Source: Paenibacillus silviterrae (GTDB lineage Bacteria; Bacillota; Bacilli; Paenibacillales; NBRC-103111). Taken from it: a stretch of 64,000 nucleotides of DNA. The DNA is taken from positions 744,001 to 808,000 of the forward strand of contig NZ_JASKUT010000002.1 of assembly GCF_030167925.1 (NCBI RefSeq). The letters run 5' to 3'. The notes under the pieces were generated by a model. It saw only the letters and a program-made list of their open reading frames with translations, was not told where the DNA came from and ran no database searches. The translations under genes were made by a program, and so were the position numbers. This document shows positions 50,412-58,279 of this stretch, piece after piece; within the stretch, counting starts at the first letter, position 1; every line of letters begins with the position of its first letter.

Positions 50412-53147
50412 ATGAGATTCAGATCGAAGCTGTATGTCGGGTTTGGAACGATCTTGCTCGTCATTCTCATCATGGCCGTTGTCGGATTCATCCGGATGAA
50501 TCAATTGCAAGCCAACATGAACCTGATTGTCCACGATAAGTATGCCGGGGTCAAACATGCGACCATCTTTCGCAAGGAAATCAACTCCATCTCAAGGGAA
50601 ATCAGTCATGCCCTTCTGGATTCCAATGACGAGAATGTGGAGAAGTATGCCAAGTCCGTCATTGCCAGCAATATCATCGTTTCCTCCGAATGGAGTCTGC
50701 TGCAAAGTCATTCCGTGCGTTTGGAGAATCCGGAGCTGATGGCCAAGCTTAACAGCGAGTACACCCAGTATGGCCGAACCCTAGAGGAGCTCGGCAAGCT
50801 GCTGCAGAGCGGTCAACGCAGCGCGGCCATTGCGTACTACCATACGCAGACTGAGCCTATACGGGAAGTGCTCTTTGCTACGTTACAGGCTTTCACTGAT
50901 CTGTACGAGAAAGAAATGGAGCAATCGCTCGCGGAATCAATGAATATGTATTACAGCACAATGCGGCTTGGCGGGGTCCTGATTTCACTTGTACTTCTTA
51001 TTTCGGTCAGCGTAGCGGTTTGGGTATTTCTTAGCGTGACCCGCAACCTAAAGCGTATTGGTATCCATATGAAGCAGGTAGCCTTGATGGACGGAAGCAT
51101 GCCCCGAATCCCCATTCAAACCGCCGATGAGATCGGGGTGATTGCCGAAACCTTTAATGATATGGCGGAAGCGCTAGAGCAAAAGGCGGCAACGGAGAAG
51201 GAGTACCAGCTGACGCTCGAAGAGCGGAATCAGCACCAAGCCGTGCTCGCCGAGTTTAATGAGCTGCTTCGGGGGGTTCAGGAGCTTGAACCGTTGTCGC
51301 AGCAATTTTTGAATCATGCGGCACCACTCATGAGCGCTGGGTATGCCGCCTTGTATGTGCGAACGGCATCGGGTTCCCCAAGCGGAGCAATGAAAAGAGT
51401 GGCCTTATACGGCGGAACGGTCTCAGCAGCGGCGTCTAAGGAGGCCGAAGGGCTGGTAGCCCAATGTGCGGCGCAGAACCGAACCCTGCAGTTGACGGAG
51501 ATTCCGACGGATTATTTCCGGATTCAATCCGGATTGGGCAGCGCTTCGCCTGCCTATATCACACTGATCCCCATCCCTTATGAAGGCCAATCGATTGCTG
51601 TGCTCGAATTTGCAACATTCCAAGTGCCTTCAAACGCTGTGCTTGCCGTTATCGACGAAGCGCGCTGGAGCTTAGGGATGGCTCTTCATGGGGCGGCTGC
51701 CTATCTGAAGGTACAGGAGCTCTTAAAGGAATCGCAAGCTTTTGCGGAAGAGCTGCAGACACAGTCCGAAGAACTGCAATCCCAGCAGGAAGAGCTGAGG
51801 ACGCTTAATGAGGAGCTGGAAGAGCTGTATCAGAACTCAGAGCAGCGCAATGCGGAGCTTGAATGCATTAAATCGGAGCTGGAGGAAAAGAACCGCCAGA
51901 TTGTGGTGAGCACACGTTATAAGACGGAGTTCCTGGCTAACATTTCTCATGAGCTGCGCACGCCGCTTAACAGCTTATTGCTGCTGTCGCAGCTGCTGTA
52001 TCAGAACAAAGAGGAAAATTTAAATCCTAAGCAGGTCGAATACATCAAGACAATTCATAACTCCGGCATGGTGCTGCTGCAGCTGATTAATGATATTTTG
52101 GATTTATCCAAAATTGAATCTGGAAAGATGGAGATCATGAGAGAAAAGGCGTCGGTTCGTGAAATCGGCAATGTGCTGCAGCAGCAGTTTCAGCCGCTTG
52201 CCCTGCAGAAGCAGCTGGACTTTCATATTGACTATGAGGAAGGCGCTGATCAGGCCGAGCTATACACGGACATCTATAAGCTGCAGCAAATATTACGGAA
52301 TTTGCTTTCGAATGCCCTGAAATTTACGGAAGCCGGATCGGTCAGCTTGGTGTTCAAGACGGCACTCGGCGTCCAGGGTGAGCCCTCCTTAGAGGTAGCC
52401 GTACGGGATACAGGAATAGGCATCCCGCAGGACAAACAAGTGATCATCTTTGAAATGTTCCAACAAGCGGATGGAACGACGAGCCGTAAATATGGCGGAA
52501 CGGGTCTCGGACTTTCGATCAGCAAGGAACTGGCGGCGCTGCTTGGAGGGGAAATTAAGGTAACCAGCGAAGAAGGAAAGGGAAGTACCTTTACATTGGT
52601 TATTCCGTTGGGAGTGGGTGCGCAATTGCCGGCGGCTTCTCCGGCCTTTCCCGAGGTTGCTTCTGCTGCCGCTCCCGCCTTTGTATTGAACCCGAAAGAA
52701 TTGGAGGCCGCAAGGCAGCCGGAGGAAAAAGAGAGTACACCAACAGCTCCCGCAACTCCGCTTAAAGGAGCCAAAATATTACTGGTGGATGACGATATGC
52801 GCAATATCTTCTCCATGGTCGGAGTACTGGAAAGCTGCGGCATGGAGGTTATATTCGCGGAGAATGGGATGGACTGCCTGGACTTGCTGGAACAAAACAC
52901 AGGAATAGATCTCATCCTCATGGATATCATGATGCCTAAGATGGATGGCTACGAAACGATCCGGAGGATAAGAGAAGGGAATGCCTCTTTCCGGGATATT
53001 CCGATCATTGCTCTCACGGCCAAGGCCATGAAGAACGATCGGAGCAAATGCATCGAGGCGGGAGCGAACGATTATATCAGCAAACCGGTCCAGCTGGAGC
53101 AGCTATTTTCTTTGCTGCGTGTATGGCTTCACAAAGAGGAATCGTAA
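50412..53147 (+). CDS. Membrane hybrid histidine kinase with HAMP, GAF-like and receiver domains
   Basis: A 911-aa sensor. TM1 (ILLVILIMAVVGFIRM, about 14-30) is followed by a four-helix extracytoplasmic sensor (about 32-185), TM2 (LISLVLLISVSVAVWVFLSV, about 190-212), HAMP (about 215-265), a GAF-like domain (about 290-435), and a coiled coil rich in EELQ repeats (about 437-500). HisKA has His513 in ISHELRTPLN; HATPase_c has NLLSNALKFTE and GTGLGLSISKEL. A Pro/Ala-rich linker leads to a receiver with Asp838 in LMDIMMPKMDG. The architecture resembles kinases that integrate several inputs. No cognate regulator gene is adjacent. Confidence 0.9.
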   Translation: MRFRSKLYVGFGTILLVILIMAVVGFIRMNQLQANMNLIVHDKYAGVKHATIFRKEINSISREISHALLDSNDENVEKYAKSVIASNIIVSSEWSLLQSHSVRLENPELMAKLNSEYTQYGRTLEELGKLLQSGQRSAAIAYYHTQTEPIREVLFATLQAFTDLYEKEMEQSLAESMNMYYSTMRLGGVLISLVLLISVSVAVWVFLSVTRNLKRIGIHMKQVALMDGSMPRIPIQTADEIGVIAETFNDMAEALEQKAATEKEYQLTLEERNQHQAVLAEFNELLRGVQELEPLSQQFLNHAAPLMSAGYAALYVRTASGSPSGAMKRVALYGGTVSAAASKEAEGLVAQCAAQNRTLQLTEIPTDYFRIQSGLGSASPAYITLIPIPYEGQSIAVLEFATFQVPSNAVLAVIDEARWSLGMALHGAAAYLKVQELLKESQAFAEELQTQSEELQSQQEELRTLNEELEELYQNSEQRNAELECIKSELEEKNRQIVVSTRYKTEFLANISHELRTPLNSLLLLSQLLYQNKEENLNPKQVEYIKTIHNSGMVLLQLINDILDLSKIESGKMEIMREKASVREIGNVLQQQFQPLALQKQLDFHIDYEEGADQAELYTDIYKLQQILRNLLSNALKFTEAGSVSLVFKTALGVQGEPSLEVAVRDTGIGIPQDKQVIIFEMFQQADGTTSRKYGGTGLGLSISKELAALLGGEIKVTSEEGKGSTFTLVIPLGVGAQLPAASPAFPEVASAAAPAFVLNPKELEAARQPEEKESTPTAPATPLKGAKILLVDDDMRNIFSMVGVLESCGMEVIFAENGMDCLDLLEQNTGIDLILMDIMMPKMDGYETIRRIREGNASFRDIPIIALTAKAMKNDRSKCIEAGANDYISKPVQLEQLFSLLRVWLHKEES

Positions 53148-53158
53148 AAATATGAACT

Positions 53159-53189
53159 ACCCGTTTCTTTTACAGAGACGGTTTTTTTC
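53159..53189 (+). terminator. Intrinsic terminator after the hybrid kinase gene
   Basis: CCGTTTCT pairs with AGAGACGG (one G-T pair) around a 5-nt loop, followed by seven T. Confidence 0.8.
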
Positions 53190-53395
53190 ATTTATTTTGA
53201 AAAATGGCGCGCCTATGGACTGGTTTCCTCTTCTCAAAACTCATTCTTTCCGTTAGAATAGAGTTAATACCAATTTGAAATAATGTCCGTTATATTCGAT
53301 AAATCCTACCTGTTTAATATCCTTTAATTAGGTTGATTTCAGCTGCTGATGCGGATACTATTTTCCAAAATGGTTTTAAAGGAGGCGTGTTAACC

Positions 53396-54031
53396 TTGAA
53401 GATACCATCATGGAAGCTGCTTGCTCAGATCTTTTGGACCTTCTTTAAGATTGGTCCTATCACCTTTGGTGGCGGATACGCGATGATTCCCTTAATCGAA
53501 CGGGAGGTGGTTGAGCGCCGCAACTGGGTGAAAAGTAAGGATATTGCGGATATGTTTGCCATCTCGGGCTCTATTCCCGGGGCGATTGCCTTTAATTCGG
53601 CGTCCTTCATAGGGTTTCGTATCGCAGGTATTCCCGGTGCCATTGCAGCCACAGTAGGAGTTCTGCTTCCTACCTTTGCTATTATCATTGCTTTATGTAT
53701 TTTACTGCTGAAGGTACAGGATCATCCCAAAATCGAGGCGGCTATGCGTGGGATTCGGGCGACGACGGTAGCGCTGATCGTTTATGCCGGGATCAAGATC
53801 GGGAAAACGGCGGTGCTGGATAAGGCGACACTCGTAACGATGCTGATGACGGTACTGGTGCTGGTCTTCTCGAACGTGAACCCGGTTCTTGTCATTATTG
53901 GGGGAGCGCTCGTCGGGATTGGTCTGGTCAGCTTCAAGGCCAAGCTGGGCATGAAGGTTGCCCTTGATGATGAACAAAGCAGCGGGATGCGTTATAAATA
54001 TGCGGATTATTATCTTGGAGACGGGATTTAA
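53396..54031 (+). CDS. Chromate transporter subunit (ChrA half-size, first)
   Basis: A half-length CHR-family protein of about 211 aa with around five to six helices. It carries the N-domain signature FFKIGPITFGGGYAMIPLIE and the SGSIPGAIAFNSASFIGFRI segment of the ChrA fold. In Bacilli, ChrA is often split into two adjacent genes whose products act together to expel chromate or a related anion. The TTG at 53396 has AAAGGAGG 10 bp upstream; a TTG-type start 63 bp earlier lacks one. The second half follows after 15 bp. Confidence 0.88.
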   Translation: MKIPSWKLLAQIFWTFFKIGPITFGGGYAMIPLIEREVVERRNWVKSKDIADMFAISGSIPGAIAFNSASFIGFRIAGIPGAIAATVGVLLPTFAIIIALCILLLKVQDHPKIEAAMRGIRATTVALIVYAGIKIGKTAVLDKATLVTMLMTVLVLVFSNVNPVLVIIGGALVGIGLVSFKAKLGMKVALDDEQSSGMRYKYADYYLGDGI

Positions 54032-54046
54032 GAAGGGGATGAGACG

Positions 54047-54586
54047 ATGATTTACTGGGAGCTGTTCATCACCTTTTTTATCGTGGGCCTTGTATCCTTT
54101 GGCGGCGGGTATGCCATGTTTTCCATTATTGAGCGGCAGGTTACCTCGCACGGCTGGATGACTACGCAAGAGTTCACCAACGCGTTTTCGGTGGCGGGCA
54201 TGTCGCCCGGTCCTATCGGTACGAACAGCGCTATCTTCGTGGGGTACAAAACTGCAGCGCTGCCGGGGGCCGTTTTTGCCGCGGCGGGCATGGTGCTTCC
54301 GTCGCTGATCCTTGTTATTCTTGTCGGGTTGTTTTTTACCAAATTTCATAAGAACAAATGGGTGCAATCCGCATTCTACGGACTTCGCCCTATTGTTACC
54401 GGACTCATTATGTATGGTGCCATTCGATTTGCAGTCAGCAACCAGCTCATCGGGACTTGGGGATCTGAAATGATAGGGGCGCTAGCTTTCTTTGCGTGTT
54501 CTTTAATTGCCTTGGTCTATTTTCGAATCCACCCGTTATACGTTATTATGATTTCAGGGCTCACAGGCATTGCTATTTATAGTTAG
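54047..54586 (+). CDS. Chromate transporter subunit (ChrA half-size, second)
   Basis: The second half-length CHR protein, 179 aa, with the repeated signature FFIVGLVSFGGGYAMFSIIE, then SVAGMSPGPIGTNSAIFVGY and about five further hydrophobic segments. Homologous to the first half, with the PGPIG motif in place of PGAIA, as in known chr3N/chr3C-type pairs. ATG lies 9 bp after AAGGGGATGAG. The two genes form an operon; the formylglycine enzyme gene follows by 20 bp and may be co-transcribed. Confidence 0.88.
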   Translation: MIYWELFITFFIVGLVSFGGGYAMFSIIERQVTSHGWMTTQEFTNAFSVAGMSPGPIGTNSAIFVGYKTAALPGAVFAAAGMVLPSLILVILVGLFFTKFHKNKWVQSAFYGLRPIVTGLIMYGAIRFAVSNQLIGTWGSEMIGALAFFACSLIALVYFRIHPLYVIMISGLTGIAIYS

Positions 54587-54606
54587 CTTATAGAGGAGGA
54601 TGGAGC

Positions 54607-55575
54607 TTGGATAATAAACCAGCATGCTGTTCCGCCGGACGTCCTGCCGGCTCGGAGGTAATTGTCGCACAGAACTTCGATAATTTTAAAAAGGGTCTGA
54701 AATCGAGTGAGCCGACTGTGGGAATGATTCGACTCGAAGGCGGTACCTTCCTCATGGGTACGGATGATCAAGAGGGCTTTCCGGAGGATGGGGAGGGGCC
54801 GGTCAGAAGCGTTACGCTGAAGCCTTTCTATATCGATCCTTGCACGGTGACCAATGCGGAATTTCAAGCTTTTATTGATGCAACCGGTTATAAGACAGAG
54901 GCCGAGCAGTTTGGCTGGTCCTTCGTGTTTCATCTCTTGGTTCCGCCCGAAACAGCCAAGAAAGTGTCGCAAGTCGTTCAGAAAACTCCTTGGTGGTGGA
55001 ATGTGGAAGGTGCCAGCTGGAAGCATCCGGAAGGTCCTGTATCGAGTATTGAAGCTAGGCCGGATCATCCTGTCGTGCACGTATCGTGGAATGATGCTAT
55101 GGCCTACTGCCAATGGAGCGGAAAGCGGTTACCGACAGAGGCTGAATGGGAATATGCAGCCCGGGGCGGACTTGTTCAGAAGAAATACCCTTGGGGTGAC
55201 ATGCTGAAGCCGGAAGGCAAGCATATGTGCAATATATGGCAGGGAAAATTTCCGGACAAAAATAACGCCAGTGACGGTTATCAGGGAACGGCTCCCGTAC
55301 GTGCCTTCGAACCGAACGGCTTTGGTCTTTATCAAGTCTCAGGCAACGTATGGGAGTGGTGCTCCGATTGGTTCAGCCGCGACTATCATCTGAAGGCTTC
55401 GACAACGGATCCTCAAGGTCCTTCGGCCGGACAAGCACGGGTTATGCGCGGCGGCTCTTATTTGTGTCATAAATCTTATTGCAACCGCTACCGTGTTGCC
55501 GCAAGAACTGCGAATACACCCGATAGCTCTACAGGAAATATCGGATTCCGATGTGCGGCTGATGTTCGTTCATAA
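54607..55575 (+). CDS. Formylglycine-generating enzyme (SUMF1 family)
   Basis: A 322-aa copper-dependent oxidase that would convert a cysteine in sulfatases (CxPxR motif) to formylglycine. Family motifs: MIRLEGGTFLMGTDDQEGFP, HPVVHVSWNDAMAYCQWSGK, RLPTEAEWEYAARGG and GNVWEWCSDWF. The catalytic pair sits in SYLCHKSYCNRYR (about Cys287 and Cys292), which separates true FGEs from other SUMF1-fold proteins. TTG is the start, behind GAGGAGG. The N-terminus has an extra CCSAGRPAG stretch. No sulfatase gene lies in the window, so substrates must be encoded elsewhere. Confidence 0.88.
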   Translation: MDNKPACCSAGRPAGSEVIVAQNFDNFKKGLKSSEPTVGMIRLEGGTFLMGTDDQEGFPEDGEGPVRSVTLKPFYIDPCTVTNAEFQAFIDATGYKTEAEQFGWSFVFHLLVPPETAKKVSQVVQKTPWWWNVEGASWKHPEGPVSSIEARPDHPVVHVSWNDAMAYCQWSGKRLPTEAEWEYAARGGLVQKKYPWGDMLKPEGKHMCNIWQGKFPDKNNASDGYQGTAPVRAFEPNGFGLYQVSGNVWEWCSDWFSRDYHLKASTTDPQGPSAGQARVMRGGSYLCHKSYCNRYRVAARTANTPDSSTGNIGFRCAADVRS

Positions 55576-55654
55576 AAAAATGCTTCCCTTTCATTCTTAT
55601 GTTGTGTTACATTTTGAATAAAACGTAACACGGCTGGGACTGGGGGAAGCTGGG

Positions 55655-56302
55655 ATGGAAGCAAGCATAATATCAATTCTGGGATTGGGCTTTATTCTTG
55701 GCATTAAGCATGCCGTTGAGCCCGATCATGTCATTGCCGTTTCAACCATAGCGAGCCAAACGAAGAAGCTGTCACGATCCTCTCTTGCCGGGGTGTTCTG
55801 GGGTATCGGTCATACGGCTACGCTGTTTTTAATCGGACTGATTGTGTTGCTCTTAAAGGAAGAAATCTCTGAGCGGTTAGCGATGTCCTTAGAATTTTTG
55901 GTTGGCGTGATGCTGGTCTACTTAGGTTTTACGGGGATGCTAACGTATCGAAAGCTTAGCGGACATATGCATAGTATCGATCGTTCGCATTGGAAATCGG
56001 TAGCGGTCGGTTTTATTCACGGGCTTGCCGGAAGTGCTGCGATGGTTTTACTTACGATGTCCACCGTACATAGTATATGGCAAGGACTTGTGTATATTAT
56101 CGTTTTCGGGGCGGGAACGGTTATCGGGATGCTTCTTTTTACAACCGTTATCGGACTGCCGTTTGTGTTCACTGCGGGGCATTCCCGGTTCAATCGTGTG
56201 CTCACTCAGGCGACGGGACTCATTAGTATGACTTTTGGCGTTTACTATATGTATAACCTTGGTGTGACGGAAGGCTTGTTCGCCTTATGGCTTCAGCGGT
56301 AA
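55655..56302 (+). CDS. NiCoT/UreH-like nickel-cobalt transporter family protein
   Basis: A 215-aa membrane protein with about six helices. The nickel/cobalt transporter signature lies in helix 2: GIKHAVEPDHVIAV (HX4DH pattern) at about residues 17-30. GHTATLFLIG follows, and a second half repeats the pattern GFIHGLAGSAAMVLL. The length matches UreH-like proteins, shorter than full NixA. Metal uptake or export is likely; no urease or hydrogenase genes are adjacent. ATG has GGGGGAAG about 7 bp upstream. Confidence 0.8.
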   Translation: MEASIISILGLGFILGIKHAVEPDHVIAVSTIASQTKKLSRSSLAGVFWGIGHTATLFLIGLIVLLLKEEISERLAMSLEFLVGVMLVYLGFTGMLTYRKLSGHMHSIDRSHWKSVAVGFIHGLAGSAAMVLLTMSTVHSIWQGLVYIIVFGAGTVIGMLLFTTVIGLPFVFTAGHSRFNRVLTQATGLISMTFGVYYMYNLGVTEGLFALWLQR

Positions 56303-56387
56303 TCTTCGCTGAAGCCATTATTTGTTGGCCGCGGCGGTCGGTAAGGAGATGATGTGAGAGAGGAGAGTTTGTTTCGCTGAGATAAGG

Positions 56388-56586
56388 AATAACGGACTTC
56401 TAGGACGTTATTCTGGATGAAACAGCAGCGAAAGCTGGAATAACGGTTTTTCAGACCGCTATTTCGGCGAAAACAAGGCAAAACCGCTCCACAATCGCGT
56501 TACAGCAGAAAATAACGGTTCGAAAGTCCGTTATCTGCCTCTGACCGATTCAAAAACCACAAATAACGTTCTCAAAGTCCGTTATT
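56388..56586. repeat. Cluster of four imperfect palindromic repeats (AATAACG...CGTTATT)
   Basis: The 381-bp gap between the metal transporter and the GNAT gene holds no gene. It contains four ~25-bp units at 56388-56412, 56439-56464, 56511-56535 and 56562-56586. Each begins AATAACG and ends with the complement (CGTTATT, CGCTATT or CGTTAT). Start spacing is 51, 72 and 51 bp. Each unit can fold into a stem-loop. Unit spacers differ in sequence and none has a T-run of a terminator. The layout fits a non-autonomous repeat family or a protein-binding array. Confidence 0.7.
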
Positions 56587-56683
56587 GTGCGAGCACCTTT
56601 GGAGCAAAGCAACAAGGGAATCCATCTGCTAAATCAGAAGGGATTTTTTGTGTTATACTGGGGCTGGAAAAGAGGTGTAAGCA

Positions 56684-57115
56684 TTGCACATTCAACCAAT
56701 CGATAAGGAGCAAGCATGGACGCTGCGTCATCAGGTGATGTGGCCGGAGAAGGAGCTTGATTTTGTTAAACTGGACGATGATGATCTAGGCCTGCATTAT
56801 GGGCTGTTCGTGGAGAACAAGCTCGTATCCGTTGTTTCCGTGTTCATTTCCGGAGATGAGGCGCAATTTCGTAAATTTGCCACGCTGGCGAAGGAACAAG
56901 GCAAAGGATATGGCTCCATCTTGCTGAATAGGGTGTTCGATTATGCTCGTGAGAGAGGGATGAAGCGCATTTGGTGCAACGCCCGCGCCAACAAAGCAGC
57001 GTTTTATGCTAAATTTGGTCTCATTCCCACAGGTGATTCCTTCATTAAGGAAGGGCTGCCATATATGATTATGGAATCATACCTGAATACATCAGATGAG
57101 GATAAGCGGATATGA
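56684..57115 (+). CDS. GNAT family N-acetyltransferase
   Basis: A 143-aa acetyl-CoA-dependent transferase. The N-terminus MHIQPIDKEQAWTLRHQVMW and the coenzyme-A loop LAKEQGKGYGSILLNRVFDY (Q/RxxGxG/A-type, EQGKGYG) are typical, followed by MKRIWCNARANKAAFYAKFG. The substrate is unknown. The start is TTG with AAAGAGGTG 7 bp upstream. Its stop overlaps the Nudix gene start (ATGA), so the two are co-translated. Confidence 0.85.
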   Translation: MHIQPIDKEQAWTLRHQVMWPEKELDFVKLDDDDLGLHYGLFVENKLVSVVSVFISGDEAQFRKFATLAKEQGKGYGSILLNRVFDYARERGMKRIWCNARANKAAFYAKFGLIPTGDSFIKEGLPYMIMESYLNTSDEDKRI

Positions 57116-57537
57116 AAATCACCTCGGTCGGATGTCTGATTACTAATGGGGAGCAATATCTCGCCTGTCATTCTACGGGAAATGCCTTTTATGATCTTCC
57201 TAAAGGTACGCAAGAGGAGGATGAAACTCCTATTGAGGCGTGTCTGAGGGAGCTGCGGGAAGAAACCGGTTTGGTCGCGCCGCCTCATAAGCTGAAGGAT
57301 CTAGGTATATTTTCATACATAAAATATAAGAAAGATCTGCATATATTTCTCTGGAGGACGGTGGAGTTGCCGAACCTTCAGGAGCTTTATTGCAGCTCTT
57401 ATTTTCGCCATCCTAAAAGCAACAAGGAGCTTCCTGAGGTGGACGGATATCGCTTCGTTTCATTCGAAGATGCGGATCAATATATGTCTAAGAGCATGGC
57501 GAAAGTGATACATGAGATCAGAAAGAACCACTTGTAA
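57112..57537 (+). CDS. Nudix hydrolase
   Basis: A 141-aa pyrophosphohydrolase. The Nudix box GX5EX7REUXEEXGU is complete: GTQEEDE, seven residues, then RELREETGL (about residues 30-52). Flanking strands (VGCLITNGEQYLACHSTG before; HKLKDLGIFSYIKYKKDLHI after) are normal. The substrate cannot be read, but sugar-nucleotide, ADP-ribose or oxidised nucleotides are the usual classes. Translationally coupled to the acetyltransferase through a 4-bp overlap. Confidence 0.9.
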   Translation: MKITSVGCLITNGEQYLACHSTGNAFYDLPKGTQEEDETPIEACLRELREETGLVAPPHKLKDLGIFSYIKYKKDLHIFLWRTVELPNLQELYCSSYFRHPKSNKELPEVDGYRFVSFEDADQYMSKSMAKVIHEIRKNHL

Positions 57538-57713
57538 TACGACGAGGGGCGTGTGAAAATTCGGCCCACAGACCGATATGCCTTCACGTTCGGAGCTACT
57601 GTGAGAAGCGTCACAGCCGATTCAAATCTTTCATGGTACTTTTAAGCTGAATCAAATGAACGAAGTCGTGTCAAAATAAACCAAGCAGTCGAAATGCGAA
57701 AGGAGCTATGAAT

Positions 57714-58121
57714 ATGGCGGAAAAAGCATTTATTATGATTAAACCGGACGGTGTGGAGCGAGGATTAATCGGTGAGATCGTGACACGCTTTGAGAAAAAA
57801 GGGTTGCGGCCCGTTAGAGCGGAGCTCATGAATATATCCAAGGAGACTGCCGAGAACCATTACGGCCATTTGAAGGCCAAGCCTTTTTTCGGAGAGCTGG
57901 TAGATTATATTACTTCCGGTCCGGTGTTCGCCATGATCGTAGAGGGGAAGGGCGCGGTTCAAAATTCTCGTGCTTTGATTGGCGCGACGAATCCGGCGGA
58001 AGCCGCACCCGGTACCATTCGAGGGGATTATGGACTGGACGTGGCATTCAATATTATTCATGGCTCCGATTCGCAAGATAATGCCAGCAGAGAAATTGAA
58101 TTGTTTTTCCAAAATAAATAA
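57714..58121 (+). CDS. ndk: Nucleoside diphosphate kinase
   Basis: Transfers the gamma-phosphate of ATP to nucleoside diphosphates. The 135-aa protein has AFIMIKPDGVERGLIGEI at the N-terminus, TNPAEAAPGTIRGDYG and the active-site histidine in NIIHGSDS (about residue 115). I prefer ATG 57714, 9 bp after AAAGGAG, over ATG 57708, which lies only 3 bp after it. A terminator follows. Placing next to a ger operon is probably coincidental. Confidence 0.95.
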   Translation: MAEKAFIMIKPDGVERGLIGEIVTRFEKKGLRPVRAELMNISKETAENHYGHLKAKPFFGELVDYITSGPVFAMIVEGKGAVQNSRALIGATNPAEAAPGTIRGDYGLDVAFNIIHGSDSQDNASREIELFFQNK

Positions 58122-58129
58122 TAACGATA

Positions 58130-58157
58130 AAAGTCCGTGAAAACGGGCTTTTTTTCT
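58130..58157 (+). terminator. Intrinsic terminator after ndk
   Basis: AAGTCCGT pairs with ACGGGCTT (one G-T pair) around GAAA, followed by a run of T from 58150. It separates ndk from the germination operon. Confidence 0.85.
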
Positions 58158-58279
58158 TTTCCGTGTAGATCGGCACAGGCAGAAGATACCTTGCATGCAT
58201 TTTTGATAATCGGAAGTATGGTTTTCCGTCCAGCATTCCATAATAAAGGTGATGAAATCCAGTTGGGTGGGGGGTAACC

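Noticed and set aside
56388..56586. Repeat cluster considered as a CRISPR array
   Set aside because: Units are imperfect and palindromic, spacing is uneven (51/72/51 bp), there are only four units and no cas genes are present.
58180..58250. Possible sigma-G promoter before the ger operon (TGCATG at about 58193)
   Set aside because: The -35-like element is present, but no convincing -10 (CATACTA type) lies at the right spacing, so it is not listed as a feature.
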